Numbered from the stretch's first letter, positions 35,096 to 43,927 are shown. The stretch: 64,000 nt of DNA from Streptomyces typhae (GCF_009755605.1 NZ_WPNZ01000017.1:124001-188000); one strand, 5' to 3'. Made by a program: numbers and translations. Notes: generated from the letters alone by a model not told the origin.

Positions 35096-35557
35096 ATGCC
35101 TGCCAGGGGTCCTCATCCCGGGTCCCACCTGGAGTTCATGCCGGTGCGGGTGACGAAGGCGTCGGCGTGGGCGAGCACGGCGGTCTGGGGGACGGACCGG
35201 TGGGCCTCGATGTGCGGTCTCGGAAGCCGCAGGCCCCTGGAAGCCGACTTCTCCCGCGCCGCGAGCATGTCACTTCGAGCCACGCCGAAATGTTTCCGTG
35301 CCCTCCGTCACGGTGCGAACCTGGTGACAGTCAGTAGTAGATGAATGGACAAGTAAACAAGCGGACATGCGGGCACGGGGGGATGCTGTGCAAGTGCTGA
35401 AGGAGCCGGCGAAGTGTCAAAGGCCGGCGAAGCGCCAGAAGCCGGCGACGTGGTGTCAGAGGTCGGCGACGTGGTGTCAGGCGTCGGCGGCAGGCCGGAA
35501 ACCGGCGACGGGTGAACCGAGGAGAGCAGGAACAGCGGGCCCAGCACGGAGGCGGCC
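35096..35557. other. Intergenic region with degenerate tandem repeat
   Basis: 462 bp. The first part has no recognisable gene. 35330-35365 is A-rich (promoter-like). 35405-35512 carries about six degenerate 18-21-bp copies built on GCCGGCGA(A/C)GTG, directly upstream of the response regulator. Confidence 0.55.
35405..35512. repeat. Degenerate 18-21-bp tandem repeats
   Basis: About six imperfect copies beginning GCCGGCGA, GTCGGCGA or ACCGGCGA, two of them sharing GACGTGGTGTCAG. One reading frame over the repeat has Streptomyces-like third-base use but no start codon, so it may be leftover coding sequence or a regulatory array for the adjacent gene. Confidence 0.6.
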
Positions 35558-36220
35558 GTGACGGCGCGGGTGTTCGTCGTCGACGGTCACCCGCTCTTCC
35601 GGGCCGGAGTGCGGCAGGTCGTGGAGGACGCGGCGGACCTGGAGATGGCAGGGGAGGCAACCACGGGGGAGGAGGCGGTCGCGGCCCTGCGGGACGGACA
35701 CGTGGTCGCCGATGTCGTCCTCATGGACCTGCTCCTGCCCGGCTGCTCCGGTATCGAGGCGACCCGCGCCATCGTCGCGGCGGCCCCCGCCGAACCCGGC
35801 GCGCCGCGGGTGCTGTTCGTCTCCGGGTCCGCCGAGGACGACGCGGTCGTGGCCGCCCTGCGGGCGGGTGCGCGGGGCTACCTCGTCAAAGGAGTGGTGG
35901 GCGAGGAACTGGTGCGCGGCCTGCGCACGGTGGCCCAGGGCGGAGCGGTGTTCAGCGCGGCCGTCGCCGACCGCCTCGGCTGCTACTTCTCCGCCGTCCA
36001 CGAACTGCCCGTGCGGGCCGCCTTCCCCGATCTCACCGAACGCGAGCGCGAAGTGCTCGACCTGGTCGCCCGGGGCCTGAGCAACCGGCGTATCGCCCGC
36101 GAGCTGGCGCTGTCGGAGAAGACCGTGCGCAATCACGTCTCCCGGGTGTTCGCCAAGCTCCGTGTGGCGGACCGGGTGGAGGCGGCGGTGCGGGCCCGCG
36201 ACGCGGGGCTCGGTACCTGA
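35558..36220 (+). CDS. NarL/FixJ-type response regulator
   Basis: 220 residues from GTG at 35558 with CGGAGG upstream. The receiver domain has VFVVDGHPLFRAGV, phospho-acceptor Asp in DVVLMDLLLPGCSG, and Lys in GYLVKGVVG. The C-terminal LuxR helix-turn-helix is LTEREREVLDLVARGLSNRRIARELALSEKTVRNHVSRVF split over ~60 residues. No sensor kinase is adjacent. The first acidic pair is reduced to a single Asp in VDGHP, as in many NarL proteins. It lies 288 bp upstream of the lasso precursor and is the obvious candidate to control that locus. Confidence 0.9.
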   Translation: MTARVFVVDGHPLFRAGVRQVVEDAADLEMAGEATTGEEAVAALRDGHVVADVVLMDLLLPGCSGIEATRAIVAAAPAEPGAPRVLFVSGSAEDDAVVAALRAGARGYLVKGVVGEELVRGLRTVAQGGAVFSAAVADRLGCYFSAVHELPVRAAFPDLTEREREVLDLVARGLSNRRIARELALSEKTVRNHVSRVFAKLRVADRVEAAVRARDAGLGT

Positions 36221-36225
36221 ACGGG

Positions 36226-36330
36226 CTGACGGCTGCCGGGCTGTCGGCCTGACGGCCTGACGGGCCTGTGGGTCTTGCCCCTACAGGCCGACAGGCTGAC
36301 AGGCCGACAGGCCGGCAGGCCTCACAGGGC
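36226..36330. repeat. Short direct repeats between regulator and lasso precursor
   Basis: Runs of CTGACGG and GCCGACAGG-type 8-10-bp units, first in one orientation and then the other. They may fold into stem-loops and terminate the regulator transcript. The remainder of the 288-bp gap holds the lasso promoter. Confidence 0.5.
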
Positions 36331-36508
36331 TGCTGCGAGTGTGCACGCGGGACGACTCCGGGACGAGTCCGGGACCAGGCACCCAGGCACCCGGGACCCG
36401 GGGCCCTCTAGCGTGAAGATGCTCGGGAGAGGCGGGGCGAGCGAGGCACCCGTGCCCTCGTTCCGTCTCTCCTTCGTGATCGCGCCAAAGGGAACAGGTG
36501 AGACGAGC

Positions 36509-36634
36509 ATGGAGATGAACGACGTCTACGAGCCGCCCGTGCTGGAAGAGATCGGCGGCTTCGCGGAACTGACGATGGCCTTCGGGCCGTGCGTCGAGAA
36601 CGACTGGGTGTGGGGCACCGCCTGGATCTGCTGA
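36509..36634 (+). CDS. Lasso peptide precursor, predicted class III core
   Basis: 41 residues from ATG at 36509. The leader has YEPPVLEEIGGFAELT with the YxxP recognition motif for the RRE protein and the conserved Thr at -2 to the cleavage site. The core is then AFGPCVENDWVWGTAWIC (18 residues). The macrolactam would join Ala1 to Asp9 (9-residue ring) or, less likely, to Glu7. One Cys is in the ring (Cys5) and one is the C-terminal residue (Cys18), the arrangement of BI-32169 (Cys6-Cys19), prototype of class III lasso peptides. Bulky Trp10, Trp12 and Trp16 could act as plugs. Two Met codons (36509 and 36515) are possible starts; the first has better spacing to GGTGAG. Confidence 0.9.
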   Translation: MEMNDVYEPPVLEEIGGFAELTMAFGPCVENDWVWGTAWIC

Positions 36635-36674
36635 TCCGGCGGACTCACCTGCGGGACGGGCCGCCGTGCCCGCC

Positions 36675-36718
36675 ACGGCACGGTGGTGGAGGCCGTACTT
36701 CCTCCACCACCGTGCCGT
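36675..36718. terminator. Attenuator/stabilising hairpin after the lasso precursor
   Basis: Perfect 18-bp arms and an 8-base loop, starting 41 bp after the precursor stop. Position between precursor and processing genes fits a partial terminator that gives excess precursor mRNA. The remaining gap to 36982 (with loose ~27-bp repeats CTGACGGGCC...AGCCCG at about 36886-36960) has no gene. Confidence 0.82.
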
Positions 36719-36982
36719 TTCCGCTCCCGTACCGGGACGACGTGGCGTGCCCCGGCGCCCCGGCGGCGGCGACCTGCCCCGGCCACCGCCGCCCGGCAGC
36801 CGCCACCCGGCAACCTCCCGCACGAACCCGCGTCCACGCGTCCCCGCGCTCCGCGCCTCGTGCCTCGCGCCCCGAGCCGACGCACCTGACGGCCGGCAGC
36901 CGCACCGCGCCTGACGGGCCGACAGCCCGCACCGCTCCTGACGGGCCAGCAGCCCGAACCGTACGAAGGGACCTGCCCCGAC

Positions 36983-38830
36983 ATGGACTTCGTCGTGTTG
37001 CCCGACAGCCCGGCCGCCCCGGCCGTGGCCGAGCCACTGACCCGTGACCCCGCTGTCCGGGTCGTCCGCCACTCCTCGGGGCGCCCCTGGCTCGTGGGCC
37101 GCTGGGCGGACGAGGAACTGACCTTGGTGAGCTCCGGAACCCGGCGCCTGGCCGTCCTGGGCCGCTCGACCGCGGACGGCCGGCGGCTGGAGCACATGCT
37201 GGCCAGGGCGCGCACACCGGACCAACTCGACGACGTGGCACGCTCGTTGCCCGGCTGCTTCCACCTCGTGGCCTCCTTCGGCGGCTGGACGCGGGCCCAG
37301 GGGAGCCTGTCCACCGCACGGCAGATCTTCTTCGCCGACGTCGCGGGCACCACCGTGGCCGCCGACGGCCCGCGCCGACTCGCGCAGTGGACGCACCCGG
37401 GCCGCGACGACGCCCCGGCCGTCGACCGGGACCTGCTCGCCCTGCGCCTGCTGACCCCGGTACCGCCCTGGCCGCTCTCCCTGCGCCCGGTGTGGTCGGG
37501 GGTGTCGGCGCTCGGAGTCGGCTGCCGGCTGGACCTGAGCCCCGCCGGCACCGCCCGCCAAGTCCGCTGGTGGCGGCCGCCGGAGCCCGACACGCCGCCC
37601 GGACAGGCGGCCGAACACCTGCGCCGGGCCCTGCTCGCCTGTGTCGCGGCGCGCACCCGCGCCCCCCTCAGCGCCGACCTGTCCGGCGGCCTGGACTCCA
37701 CCACCCTGTGCTTCCTGGCCGACGCCGCGGGCGCCGACCTCCTCACCCACCACTGGACACCGGCGGACCGCGCGAACGACGACACCCGGTGGGCCGAATA
37801 CGCCGCCCGCCGTCTGCCCGCCGCCCGGCACCACGTCACCGCCGGCCAGGACGGCCCCACCTGGTACGAGACGACGGCCACCGCCGACGGCGGCCACGAG
37901 GAGGGACCGCTGCCCTGGGCCCGCAACCGCGCCCACATGCGGCGCCTGCTCTCCCTCGTGGCCCACCACGGATCGCGCTGCCACCTGCTGGGCGTCGGGG
38001 GCGACGAACTGTTCGGCGTCCTGCCCACCGCCCTGTGGTCACTGATCCGCAGCCACCCGCTGAGCAGCCTCCCCAGGATCCACCGCTTCCGGGCCCTCAA
38101 CCGCTGGACCCTGACCTCGACCGTACGCGGACTCGCCGACGGCGCCTCCTTCGCCGCCTGGCTGCGGTCCACCGCCGACCGGCTCACCGCACCCGCGCCC
38201 GGCCCGGGGGACGCGCTGCTCGGCTGGGGCTGGGAGCCCCGGCTGCCGCCCTGGGCGACCGCCGACGCCATCGACGCCGTACGCCGGCTGCTGCGGGACA
38301 CCGCCGAACAGGAGCGCCCCCACCCCCACCACCGGGACCGGGCCCAGCACCAGACCCTCGACATCGTCGTCCAGTCCGGCAGCGCGCTGCGCCAGCTCAA
38401 CGCCGCACTCGACGACGCCGGAGTCACCTGCGAGGCGCCCTTCCTCGACGACCGGGTCGTCGAGGCCGCCCTGACCGTGCGCATCGAGGACCGGCTGGTG
38501 AGCGGGGACTTCAAACCCATGCTGCGGCGGGCCGTGCGCGGCATCGTGCCCCAGGAGATCCTGGCCCGCCGCAGCAAGGGCGAGTTCAGCGCCGAGGCCT
38601 TCCAGGGCATGCGCCGCAACCGCGGGGACCTGCTCGACCTCTGCGACGACCTCCACCTGTCCCGACTCGGCCTCGTCGACCCCGACGCCCTGCGCACCGC
38701 CCTGCTCGGCCCCAAGACCCAATCCCGGCAGCTCGTCCCGTACGAGAACACGCTGGCCTGCGAGAGCTGGCTGCGGTCCGTGGCGGCACCCGCACCCGGG
38801 ACCGCGTCCCTGGCTGGAGAGACCCCATGA
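36983..38830 (+). CDS. Lasso peptide macrolactam synthetase (asparagine synthetase homologue)
   Basis: 615 residues from ATG at 36983. An N-terminal region of ~200 residues related to the glutaminase domain lacks the catalytic N-terminal Cys, as in lasso cyclases. The synthetase domain has the PP-loop SADLSGGLDSTTL (~residues 230-242), GVGGDELFG, and the C-terminal CEAPFLDDRVVEAAL and RRSKGEFSAEAF. It adenylates the ring Asp/Glu side chain of the core and closes the amide with residue 1. It overlaps the RRE gene by 4 bp. Confidence 0.92.
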   Translation: MDFVVLPDSPAAPAVAEPLTRDPAVRVVRHSSGRPWLVGRWADEELTLVSSGTRRLAVLGRSTADGRRLEHMLARARTPDQLDDVARSLPGCFHLVASFGGWTRAQGSLSTARQIFFADVAGTTVAADGPRRLAQWTHPGRDDAPAVDRDLLALRLLTPVPPWPLSLRPVWSGVSALGVGCRLDLSPAGTARQVRWWRPPEPDTPPGQAAEHLRRALLACVAARTRAPLSADLSGGLDSTTLCFLADAAGADLLTHHWTPADRANDDTRWAEYAARRLPAARHHVTAGQDGPTWYETTATADGGHEEGPLPWARNRAHMRRLLSLVAHHGSRCHLLGVGGDELFGVLPTALWSLIRSHPLSSLPRIHRFRALNRWTLTSTVRGLADGASFAAWLRSTADRLTAPAPGPGDALLGWGWEPRLPPWATADAIDAVRRLLRDTAEQERPHPHHRDRAQHQTLDIVVQSGSALRQLNAALDDAGVTCEAPFLDDRVVEAALTVRIEDRLVSGDFKPMLRRAVRGIVPQEILARRSKGEFSAEAFQGMRRNRGDLLDLCDDLHLSRLGLVDPDALRTALLGPKTQSRQLVPYENTLACESWLRSVAAPAPGTASLAGETP

Positions 38831-39087
38831 CCCTCGCCCTGAAACCCGACGTCACCACCACCGACACCGAGGACGGACTGGTCCTGCTCGACCAGCGCAG
38901 CGGCCGGTACTGGCAGCTCAACCGCTCCGGCGCGACCACCCTGCGGCTGCTCCTCGACGGGCACACCCCCGAGGAGACCGCCGCCCGGCTCACCCGGCAC
39001 CACCCCGAAGCCGCCGGACGCGCCCTGACCGACGTGACAGCACTGCTCGCCGCCCTGGACCGGGCCCGGCTGGTGGTGACGGCATGA
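38827..39087 (+). CDS. Lasso RRE protein (PqqD-like, B1)
   Basis: 86 residues with the PqqD/RRE fold signature: DGLVLLDQRSGRYWQLNRSGATTLRLLLDGHTPEE followed by helices to the C-terminus. It binds the leader through the YxxP motif and delivers the precursor to the leader peptidase. Start and stop codons overlap those of the cyclase and the peptidase (ATGA at both ends), typical of actinobacterial lasso operons with split B1 and B2. Confidence 0.92.
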   Translation: MTLALKPDVTTTDTEDGLVLLDQRSGRYWQLNRSGATTLRLLLDGHTPEETAARLTRHHPEAAGRALTDVTALLAALDRARLVVTA

Positions 39088-39512
39088 GCATGCAGGTCGT
39101 CGGAGAGAGCGGGGGACCGCTGCCCTGGCACCGGCAGCTGAGCGCACGGACCGCCGTCGGCGCGGCCCGGCTGCTGGTGCTGCTGCCCCCGCGCCGACTG
39201 CGCCAGGCACTGACGGCGGCCAGCCGCGGATCCCGCGCCGCCACCCACGCACAGGCCCTCGACGCCCGCCGGGCCGTGGTGACGGTGAGCGCCCGCTGCG
39301 CCGGCCGGGGCTGTCTGCAACGCTCGGTCGCCACCGTACTGCTGTGCCGCCTGCACGGACGGTGGCCCGACTGGTGCACCGGACTGCGCACCCAGCCGTT
39401 CCGCGCCCACGCATGGGTCGAGGTCGGCGCGCAGGCCGTCGGAGAGCCGGGCGACGTGGCGCTCTTCCACACCGTCATGAGCGTCCGGCACCGCGACGGA
39501 GGACGCCGGTGA
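39084..39512 (+). CDS. Lasso leader peptidase (transglutaminase-like, B2)
   Basis: 142 residues. The Cys-His pair of the transglutaminase-like fold is present in RCAGRGCLQRSVAT (Cys77) and PFRAHAWVEVGAQAVGE (His109), with a nearby acidic residue. It cleaves the leader after the residue following the conserved Thr, freeing the core N-terminus for cyclisation. Its stop overlaps the GTG of the transporter ATPase. Confidence 0.92.
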   Translation: MSMQVVGESGGPLPWHRQLSARTAVGAARLLVLLPPRRLRQALTAASRGSRAATHAQALDARRAVVTVSARCAGRGCLQRSVATVLLCRLHGRWPDWCTGLRTQPFRAHAWVEVGAQAVGEPGDVALFHTVMSVRHRDGGRR

Positions 39513-40525
39513 ACACGCTCCCCGCCCCCGCGGCCGGCCACCGCGCCACCCGCGCCGCGAACGGCGCCGCCGTCCTGGCCGAGGACCTGACCAGGACCTA
39601 CGGCACCCGGCAGGCGGTGACCGGCCTGGACCTGACCGTCCCGACCGGCCGGACCTTCGGCTTCCTCGGCCCCAACGGCGCGGGCAAGAGCACCACCATC
39701 GGCATGCTGTGCACCCTGCTGCGCCCCACCTCGGGACGGGCGCTGGTGGCCGGGTACGACGTGACGCGCGAACCCCACGAAGTACGCCGCCGTATCGGCC
39801 TGGTCTTCCAGGAGTCCACCCTCGACGTCGATCTGACCGCCATGGAGACCCTGCGCTTCCACGCCGACCTGTTCGGCATCCCCCGGCGCCGTCGGCTCGA
39901 CGCCATCATGGACATGCTGGAACTGGTGGAACTGGCCGAGCGCCGCCACGCCCCCGTCCGCACCTTCTCCGGCGGTATGCGACGGCGCCTGGAGATCGCC
40001 CGCGGTCTGCTGCACACGCCCCGGGTGCTCTTCCTCGACGAACCCACGACCGGCCTCGACCCGCAGACCCGCGCCGCCATCTGGGACCATCTGCGCCGGC
40101 TGCGCGAGGAGCGGGACGTCACCGTCTTCCTCACCACGCACCAGCTGGAGGAGGCCGAACACTGCGACCGGATCGCCATCATGGACGAGGGCGAACTCGT
40201 CGCGGACGGAACTCCCGCCGCCCTCAAGGCCGTTGTCGGCTCCGACCTCATCACCGTACGCACCGCCGACGACCCGGCCGCGGCCCTCGCCGTACGCGAA
40301 CACCTCGGTCTGGAGGCGGAGACGGACACCGACGGCCTGCGCATCCGGGTGGCCGACGGAGCCGCCTGGGTGCCCAGGATCTGCGGCGCCCTGCCCCTGA
40401 CCGTGCATTCGCTGACCGTGACGCCGCCGACTCTCGACGACGCCTTCCTGCACTACACCGGCCGCACCATCCGCGAAGCCGACAGCAAGCCGGCCGGCCC
40501 TGCGATACCCGCTCCGAGGAGGTGA
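39509..40525 (+). CDS. ABC transporter ATPase, DrrA type
   Basis: 338 residues from GTG at 39509. Walker A GPNGAGKSTT, signature TFSGGMRRRLEIARGL, Walker B VLFLDEPTTGLDPQTR and the His switch TTHQLEEAEHCDRI are complete, and the C-terminal extension is of the DrrA/daunorubicin-resistance kind. It pairs with the permease 2 bp downstream to export the lasso peptide and protect the producer. Confidence 0.93.
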   Translation: MNTLPAPAAGHRATRAANGAAVLAEDLTRTYGTRQAVTGLDLTVPTGRTFGFLGPNGAGKSTTIGMLCTLLRPTSGRALVAGYDVTREPHEVRRRIGLVFQESTLDVDLTAMETLRFHADLFGIPRRRRLDAIMDMLELVELAERRHAPVRTFSGGMRRRLEIARGLLHTPRVLFLDEPTTGLDPQTRAAIWDHLRRLREERDVTVFLTTHQLEEAEHCDRIAIMDEGELVADGTPAALKAVVGSDLITVRTADDPAAALAVREHLGLEAETDTDGLRIRVADGAAWVPRICGALPLTVHSLTVTPPTLDDAFLHYTGRTIREADSKPAGPAIPAPRR

Positions 40526-40527
40526 CC

Positions 40528-41433
40528 GTGAAGACGGCAGACACCGCATACATCGCCGAGACGGCAGGCACCGCGGACACGGCGGCTCCGCCCCGCGCCG
40601 CCGCTGATGCCGCAGGCCGACGCGGGCACCTCGCGGCGGACCTGCGCGCCGTCCGCGTGCTGTGGCAGCGGGAGGTGATCCGCTTCGGACGCAACCGCCT
40701 GCGGATCGCCATGAGCGTCATCATGCCGATGATGTTCCTGCTCGTCTTCGGCACCGGCCTCAACGCGGCCGTGCCCGCCGAGCAGGACGCCACCAGTGAC
40801 TTCCGTGCCTTCTTCTTCCCCGGCGTTCTCCTCATGGCGGTGCAGGCACCGGCCATGGCGGCGGGCGCGTCCATCGTCTGGGACCGGCAAGCCGGCTTCC
40901 TGCGCCAGCTGCTCGTGGCGCCCGTCCGCCGCCCCCCGCTGCTGACCGGAACCTGTCTGGGGGGCGCGACCGCCGGCCTCGGCTACGCGCTGCCCGTGCT
41001 GTGTCTCGCCGGCCTCGTCGGCATCCCCTACCGGCCCGAGCTCCTCCTCGTCCTCGCCGAACTGGCGCTCATCGCCTTCGCGTTCACCTCGCTGGGTGTC
41101 CTGGTGGCCGTGTGCGCCAAGCACCCCGAGACCTTTCAGATCGTGATCGGGCTGTGCATGATGCCGCTGCTGTTCCTGTCCGGGGCGGTCTTCCCGGCCA
41201 GCGGACTGCCCGGCTGGCTGGGCACCGTCGTAAGCCTCAACCCCCTCACCTACGCGGTCGACGCGCTGCGGCGCACCCTCCCCGGGGAGGGCGTCTCGGG
41301 GCTCGGCGACCGGGCGGCCGGGCCGCAGTGGGGGGACTGGACCCCTTCGGTGCCCGCGGAGCTGGGCTGTGTGGCCGTCCTGGCGGCGCTGGCGCTGACC
41401 GTCGCCACGTACCGCTTCGCACGTAGTGAGTGA
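40528..41433 (+). CDS. ABC-2 type permease, DrrB type
   Basis: 301 residues from GTG at 40528. After a ~45-residue cytoplasmic N-terminus it has VLWQREVIRFGRNRLRIAMSVIMPMMFLLVFG and then five further hydrophobic segments, with LSPLTYAVDALR-like NPLTYAVDALRRTL near the end, the ABC-2/DrrB pattern. It forms the membrane channel of the lasso exporter and is the last gene of the operon. Confidence 0.92.
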   Translation: MKTADTAYIAETAGTADTAAPPRAAADAAGRRGHLAADLRAVRVLWQREVIRFGRNRLRIAMSVIMPMMFLLVFGTGLNAAVPAEQDATSDFRAFFFPGVLLMAVQAPAMAAGASIVWDRQAGFLRQLLVAPVRRPPLLTGTCLGGATAGLGYALPVLCLAGLVGIPYRPELLLVLAELALIAFAFTSLGVLVAVCAKHPETFQIVIGLCMMPLLFLSGAVFPASGLPGWLGTVVSLNPLTYAVDALRRTLPGEGVSGLGDRAAGPQWGDWTPSVPAELGCVAVLAALALTVATYRFARSE

Positions 41434-41474
41434 GTCCGACACGGTGGGCCGCGGGCGGGAACGCGATCGGCCGA

Positions 41475-42332
41475 TCAGCCGATCCCCCGCGGATACGGGA
41501 AGGACTGGAAGTCGGCGTCGAGCCTGCGCGGCCCGCGCGGCAGCCAGGTCGCGGCGAACCGTACGACCGTCTCCCGGGGCAGCGGCGGACTCGGCGTCTG
41601 CGTCGAGGGCTTGGCCACCGACTGCAACGCCCACGCGTACGCGTTGAGCGGGGCGAACGCCGCCCACCGCGGCCGGTCGATGCCCAGCAGCATCATCGCC
41701 CGCATATAGGCGTGCCAGGTGTGGTAGCCGACCGGGGCGCGGCCGGGCGGTGTGTCCATGGTGTGCACGGGCGAGCGGACGTTCTCGCGGCGCGGGTCGT
41801 AGAGCACGCCCTGGCCGAAGTAGGCGAAGGCGGCGACCAGCCGGGGATCGTAGGGACGGTACAGGCTGTCGAAGACGTCCAGCTGGATACGTGAGACCAC
41901 CCGCAGGGGGCCCTCGATCGGCGCCATGAAGGTGCGGAAGTTGCCCGGGTACTCGGGTGACTTGCTCATCTCCTGCCACACCGTGCGGAAGCCGCTCTCG
42001 ATGCTGCCGCCGACATGCAGGCCGATGTCCCGGTAGGCGGCGAGCAGTTCGGGCGACGCCCGGTACAGGGCGACCTCGTCGAGCTGGTACCAGACCTCGT
42101 TGGCCCGGCGGTCGCCCAGCATGCCGGGCACGGGCGGCAGGTCCGGCGTCCTTTGCGCGGCGGTGCCGGTGGCGGCACGCGCCGGGGCGACACCTGTGGC
42201 CGCGAGACCGGCCAGGGCCGCGGCACCGGCGGAGGCGCGCAGCAGCTGTCTGCGGCCGAGGGGTCGGCCGGGTGACGGGGTGGGCGGTCGGCCGGGTGAC
42301 GGGGCGGGCGGCCGGCCGAGTGGATGCGACAT
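41475..42332 (-). CDS. Twin-arginine secreted protein of unknown function
   Basis: 285 residues from ATG at 42332. The N-terminus has Pro/Gly/Arg-rich PGRPPAPSPGRPPTPSPGRP repeats, then the Tat signal GRRQLLRASAGAAALAGLAATG cut near ARAA. The mature protein is acidic/aromatic and reads like a globular enzyme (VWYQLDEVALYRASPELLAAYRDIG, RVVSRIQLDVFDSLYRPYDPRLV, WHAYMRAMMLLGIDRP). I do not recognise a family. It is convergent with the lasso exporter; a small overlapping hairpin near 41457-41480 may end both transcripts. Confidence 0.75.
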   Translation of the reverse strand: MSHPLGRPPAPSPGRPPTPSPGRPLGRRQLLRASAGAAALAGLAATGVAPARAATGTAAQRTPDLPPVPGMLGDRRANEVWYQLDEVALYRASPELLAAYRDIGLHVGGSIESGFRTVWQEMSKSPEYPGNFRTFMAPIEGPLRVVSRIQLDVFDSLYRPYDPRLVAAFAYFGQGVLYDPRRENVRSPVHTMDTPPGRAPVGYHTWHAYMRAMMLLGIDRPRWAAFAPLNAYAWALQSVAKPSTQTPSPPLPRETVVRFAATWLPRGPRRLDADFQSFPYPRGIG

Positions 42333-42471
42333 GGAAGGTTCCCCCGCTTCTGTTCGTGTGCGCCCGTGTGGGCCGGACGGGTCGCCGCCCACGGCCCGCC
42401 ACCGTAGGGCGCCGCGCGTCCTGGGCACCTGTGCCAGATGTCCCGGCCGTGTCCCGCCCGCAGGCAGGCTC

Positions 42472-42548
42472 CGCGTCCCGCGGTGCTGCGTCCCGCGGTG
42501 CTGCGTCCCGCGGTAACTGCGTCTCGCGGTAACTGCGTCCCGCGGTAG
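42472..42548. repeat. 15-16-bp tandem repeat
   Basis: About five copies of GCGTCCCGCGGT followed by GCT or AACT, diverging towards the right end. It lies just past the stop of the ArsR-like gene and ~140 bp upstream of the secreted protein, so it may be an operator array for the latter. Confidence 0.7.
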
Positions 42549-43643
42549 CTACGTCTTGTGGCTCGCGGTGCCGCGCCCCGCGGTGTCATGGGCGCGGAGA
42601 CCGCGGTCGCGCTCCGGGGCGGCGGCCGTCTCGCGCGTGCGGGCGGCCGTCTCCCGCGTGCCGGCGTGCAGGATCCGCAGCCCCAGGGACGTCGCCGAGT
42701 GCAGGACGTACTTGCCGTCGCGGCGGCTGGTCACCAGGCCGCCGTCCCGCAGGATGTCGAGCTGGTGGCTGGCGCTCGACAGCGCGAGGCCCACCGCGGT
42801 GGCGATCTCGGAGGTGGTCCGGCCACCGCCGCGCCCGACCACCTCCGCCAGCACCGCCGCCCGGGACCGGCCCAGCAACCGGGCGGTGCCGCCCTCGCTC
42901 GCGTGCGCGAGGATCAGCGGGCTTCTGGTCGCGGGGAAGACCAGCACCGGCGGCTGCTCCGCGTCGGCCGGCGCGGTCGGGCGGCGCCAGCAGAAGTACG
43001 AGGGGACCAGGAGCAGACCGCGCCCCTGGAGGTGCAGGTCGCGGTCGACGGGATAGTCGACTTCGAGGAGGGGGCTGTTCCAGTGGGCGAACGGGCGCAG
43101 TCCCTCCAGGAGGGCACGGGTGCCGCCGTCCAGCAGAGCACGGGTTCTGCGGCCGATGTCGTCCCGGACGACCGCGCGGACCTCGGTCCAGTGTGGTTCC
43201 AGCAGGGTCCTGAAGTAGTCGGCGAACGCGTCGGTCAGCAGGGTGAGTTCGGCCCCGCCGCCCGGCCCGCCCAGGGCCGCGGTCCAGCCGGGGAGCGCGC
43301 GGGACTCGGCCAGCCGGTCCAGGTCGCGGGTCAGATGCGGGCGCGGGGTGGCGCGCAGGAGGTCGAGTTCCTCGGGCAGGGCGGCCCCGGTCACCGGCGG
43401 GGTGAGGAAGTCCGGGATGTAGCCGAAGCTCGGGACCAGCGTTCCCAGGCGCCGAAGGGAGTCGCGCAGCGGCGCGTCGCGCCGGACTCTGTGCCGGGCC
43501 GAGCGCCGCCAGTGGCCGAATTCGAGCGGCCCCTGCCCGGTCTGCAGGCGACACAGGCTGCAGACGATTTCCCACAGCGGATCGGGCTCCCGCGCCAGCC
43601 GGATGTTCTGCAGGTCGTCGGCGGTGAAGTGAATGCGAAGCAT
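42549..43643 (-). CDS. ArsR-like helix-turn-helix regulator with long N-terminal domain
   Basis: 364 residues from ATG at 43643, with GGAGGGGGC upstream. The N-terminal ~230 residues (MLRIHFTADDLQNIRLAREPDPLWEIVCSL) form the domain usual in Streptomyces DUF5937-type ArsR regulators. The C-terminal winged helix has LGRSRAAVLAEVVGRGGGRTTSEIATAVGLALSSASHQLDILRDGGLVTSRRDGKYVLHSAT. The metal-binding ELCVCDL motif of true ArsR is absent, so the signal is unlikely to be a metal. A further ~30 residues rich in Arg/Thr end the protein. Confidence 0.87.
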   Translation of the reverse strand: MLRIHFTADDLQNIRLAREPDPLWEIVCSLCRLQTGQGPLEFGHWRRSARHRVRRDAPLRDSLRRLGTLVPSFGYIPDFLTPPVTGAALPEELDLLRATPRPHLTRDLDRLAESRALPGWTAALGGPGGGAELTLLTDAFADYFRTLLEPHWTEVRAVVRDDIGRRTRALLDGGTRALLEGLRPFAHWNSPLLEVDYPVDRDLHLQGRGLLLVPSYFCWRRPTAPADAEQPPVLVFPATRSPLILAHASEGGTARLLGRSRAAVLAEVVGRGGGRTTSEIATAVGLALSSASHQLDILRDGGLVTSRRDGKYVLHSATSLGLRILHAGTRETAARTRETAAAPERDRGLRAHDTAGRGTASHKT

Positions 43644-43927
43644 GCCCCCTCCTTCGAAACCGCGCGAGCTGGGCGTCTGCCGGAAAGGACGAACCCCGGC
43701 CATGAGCGGTTGATTCCGCGGCCGGGCGCCCCCGGGCTGCCGCCGCCCGGCCGACGCCGGAAGGAGGACGGACCTCCGAAACCCGCTCCCGCTCCCGCAC
43801 TCCCCGGACCCGTCACCGTCCCCTCACCAGTCTGCGGGCGTGGGGCAGCGCAAGCGCGCCGCTCGACCAGCGTGTGCGGCCGCAGGGTGTGATCCTGCGG
43901 ATGAACACTGCCGGATAGGGTCGGGCC

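Noticed and set aside
35367..35561. Short open frame across the repeats, Lys/Pro/Cys-rich
   Set aside because: No ribosome-binding site and codon bias points to another frame; kept as a repeat only.
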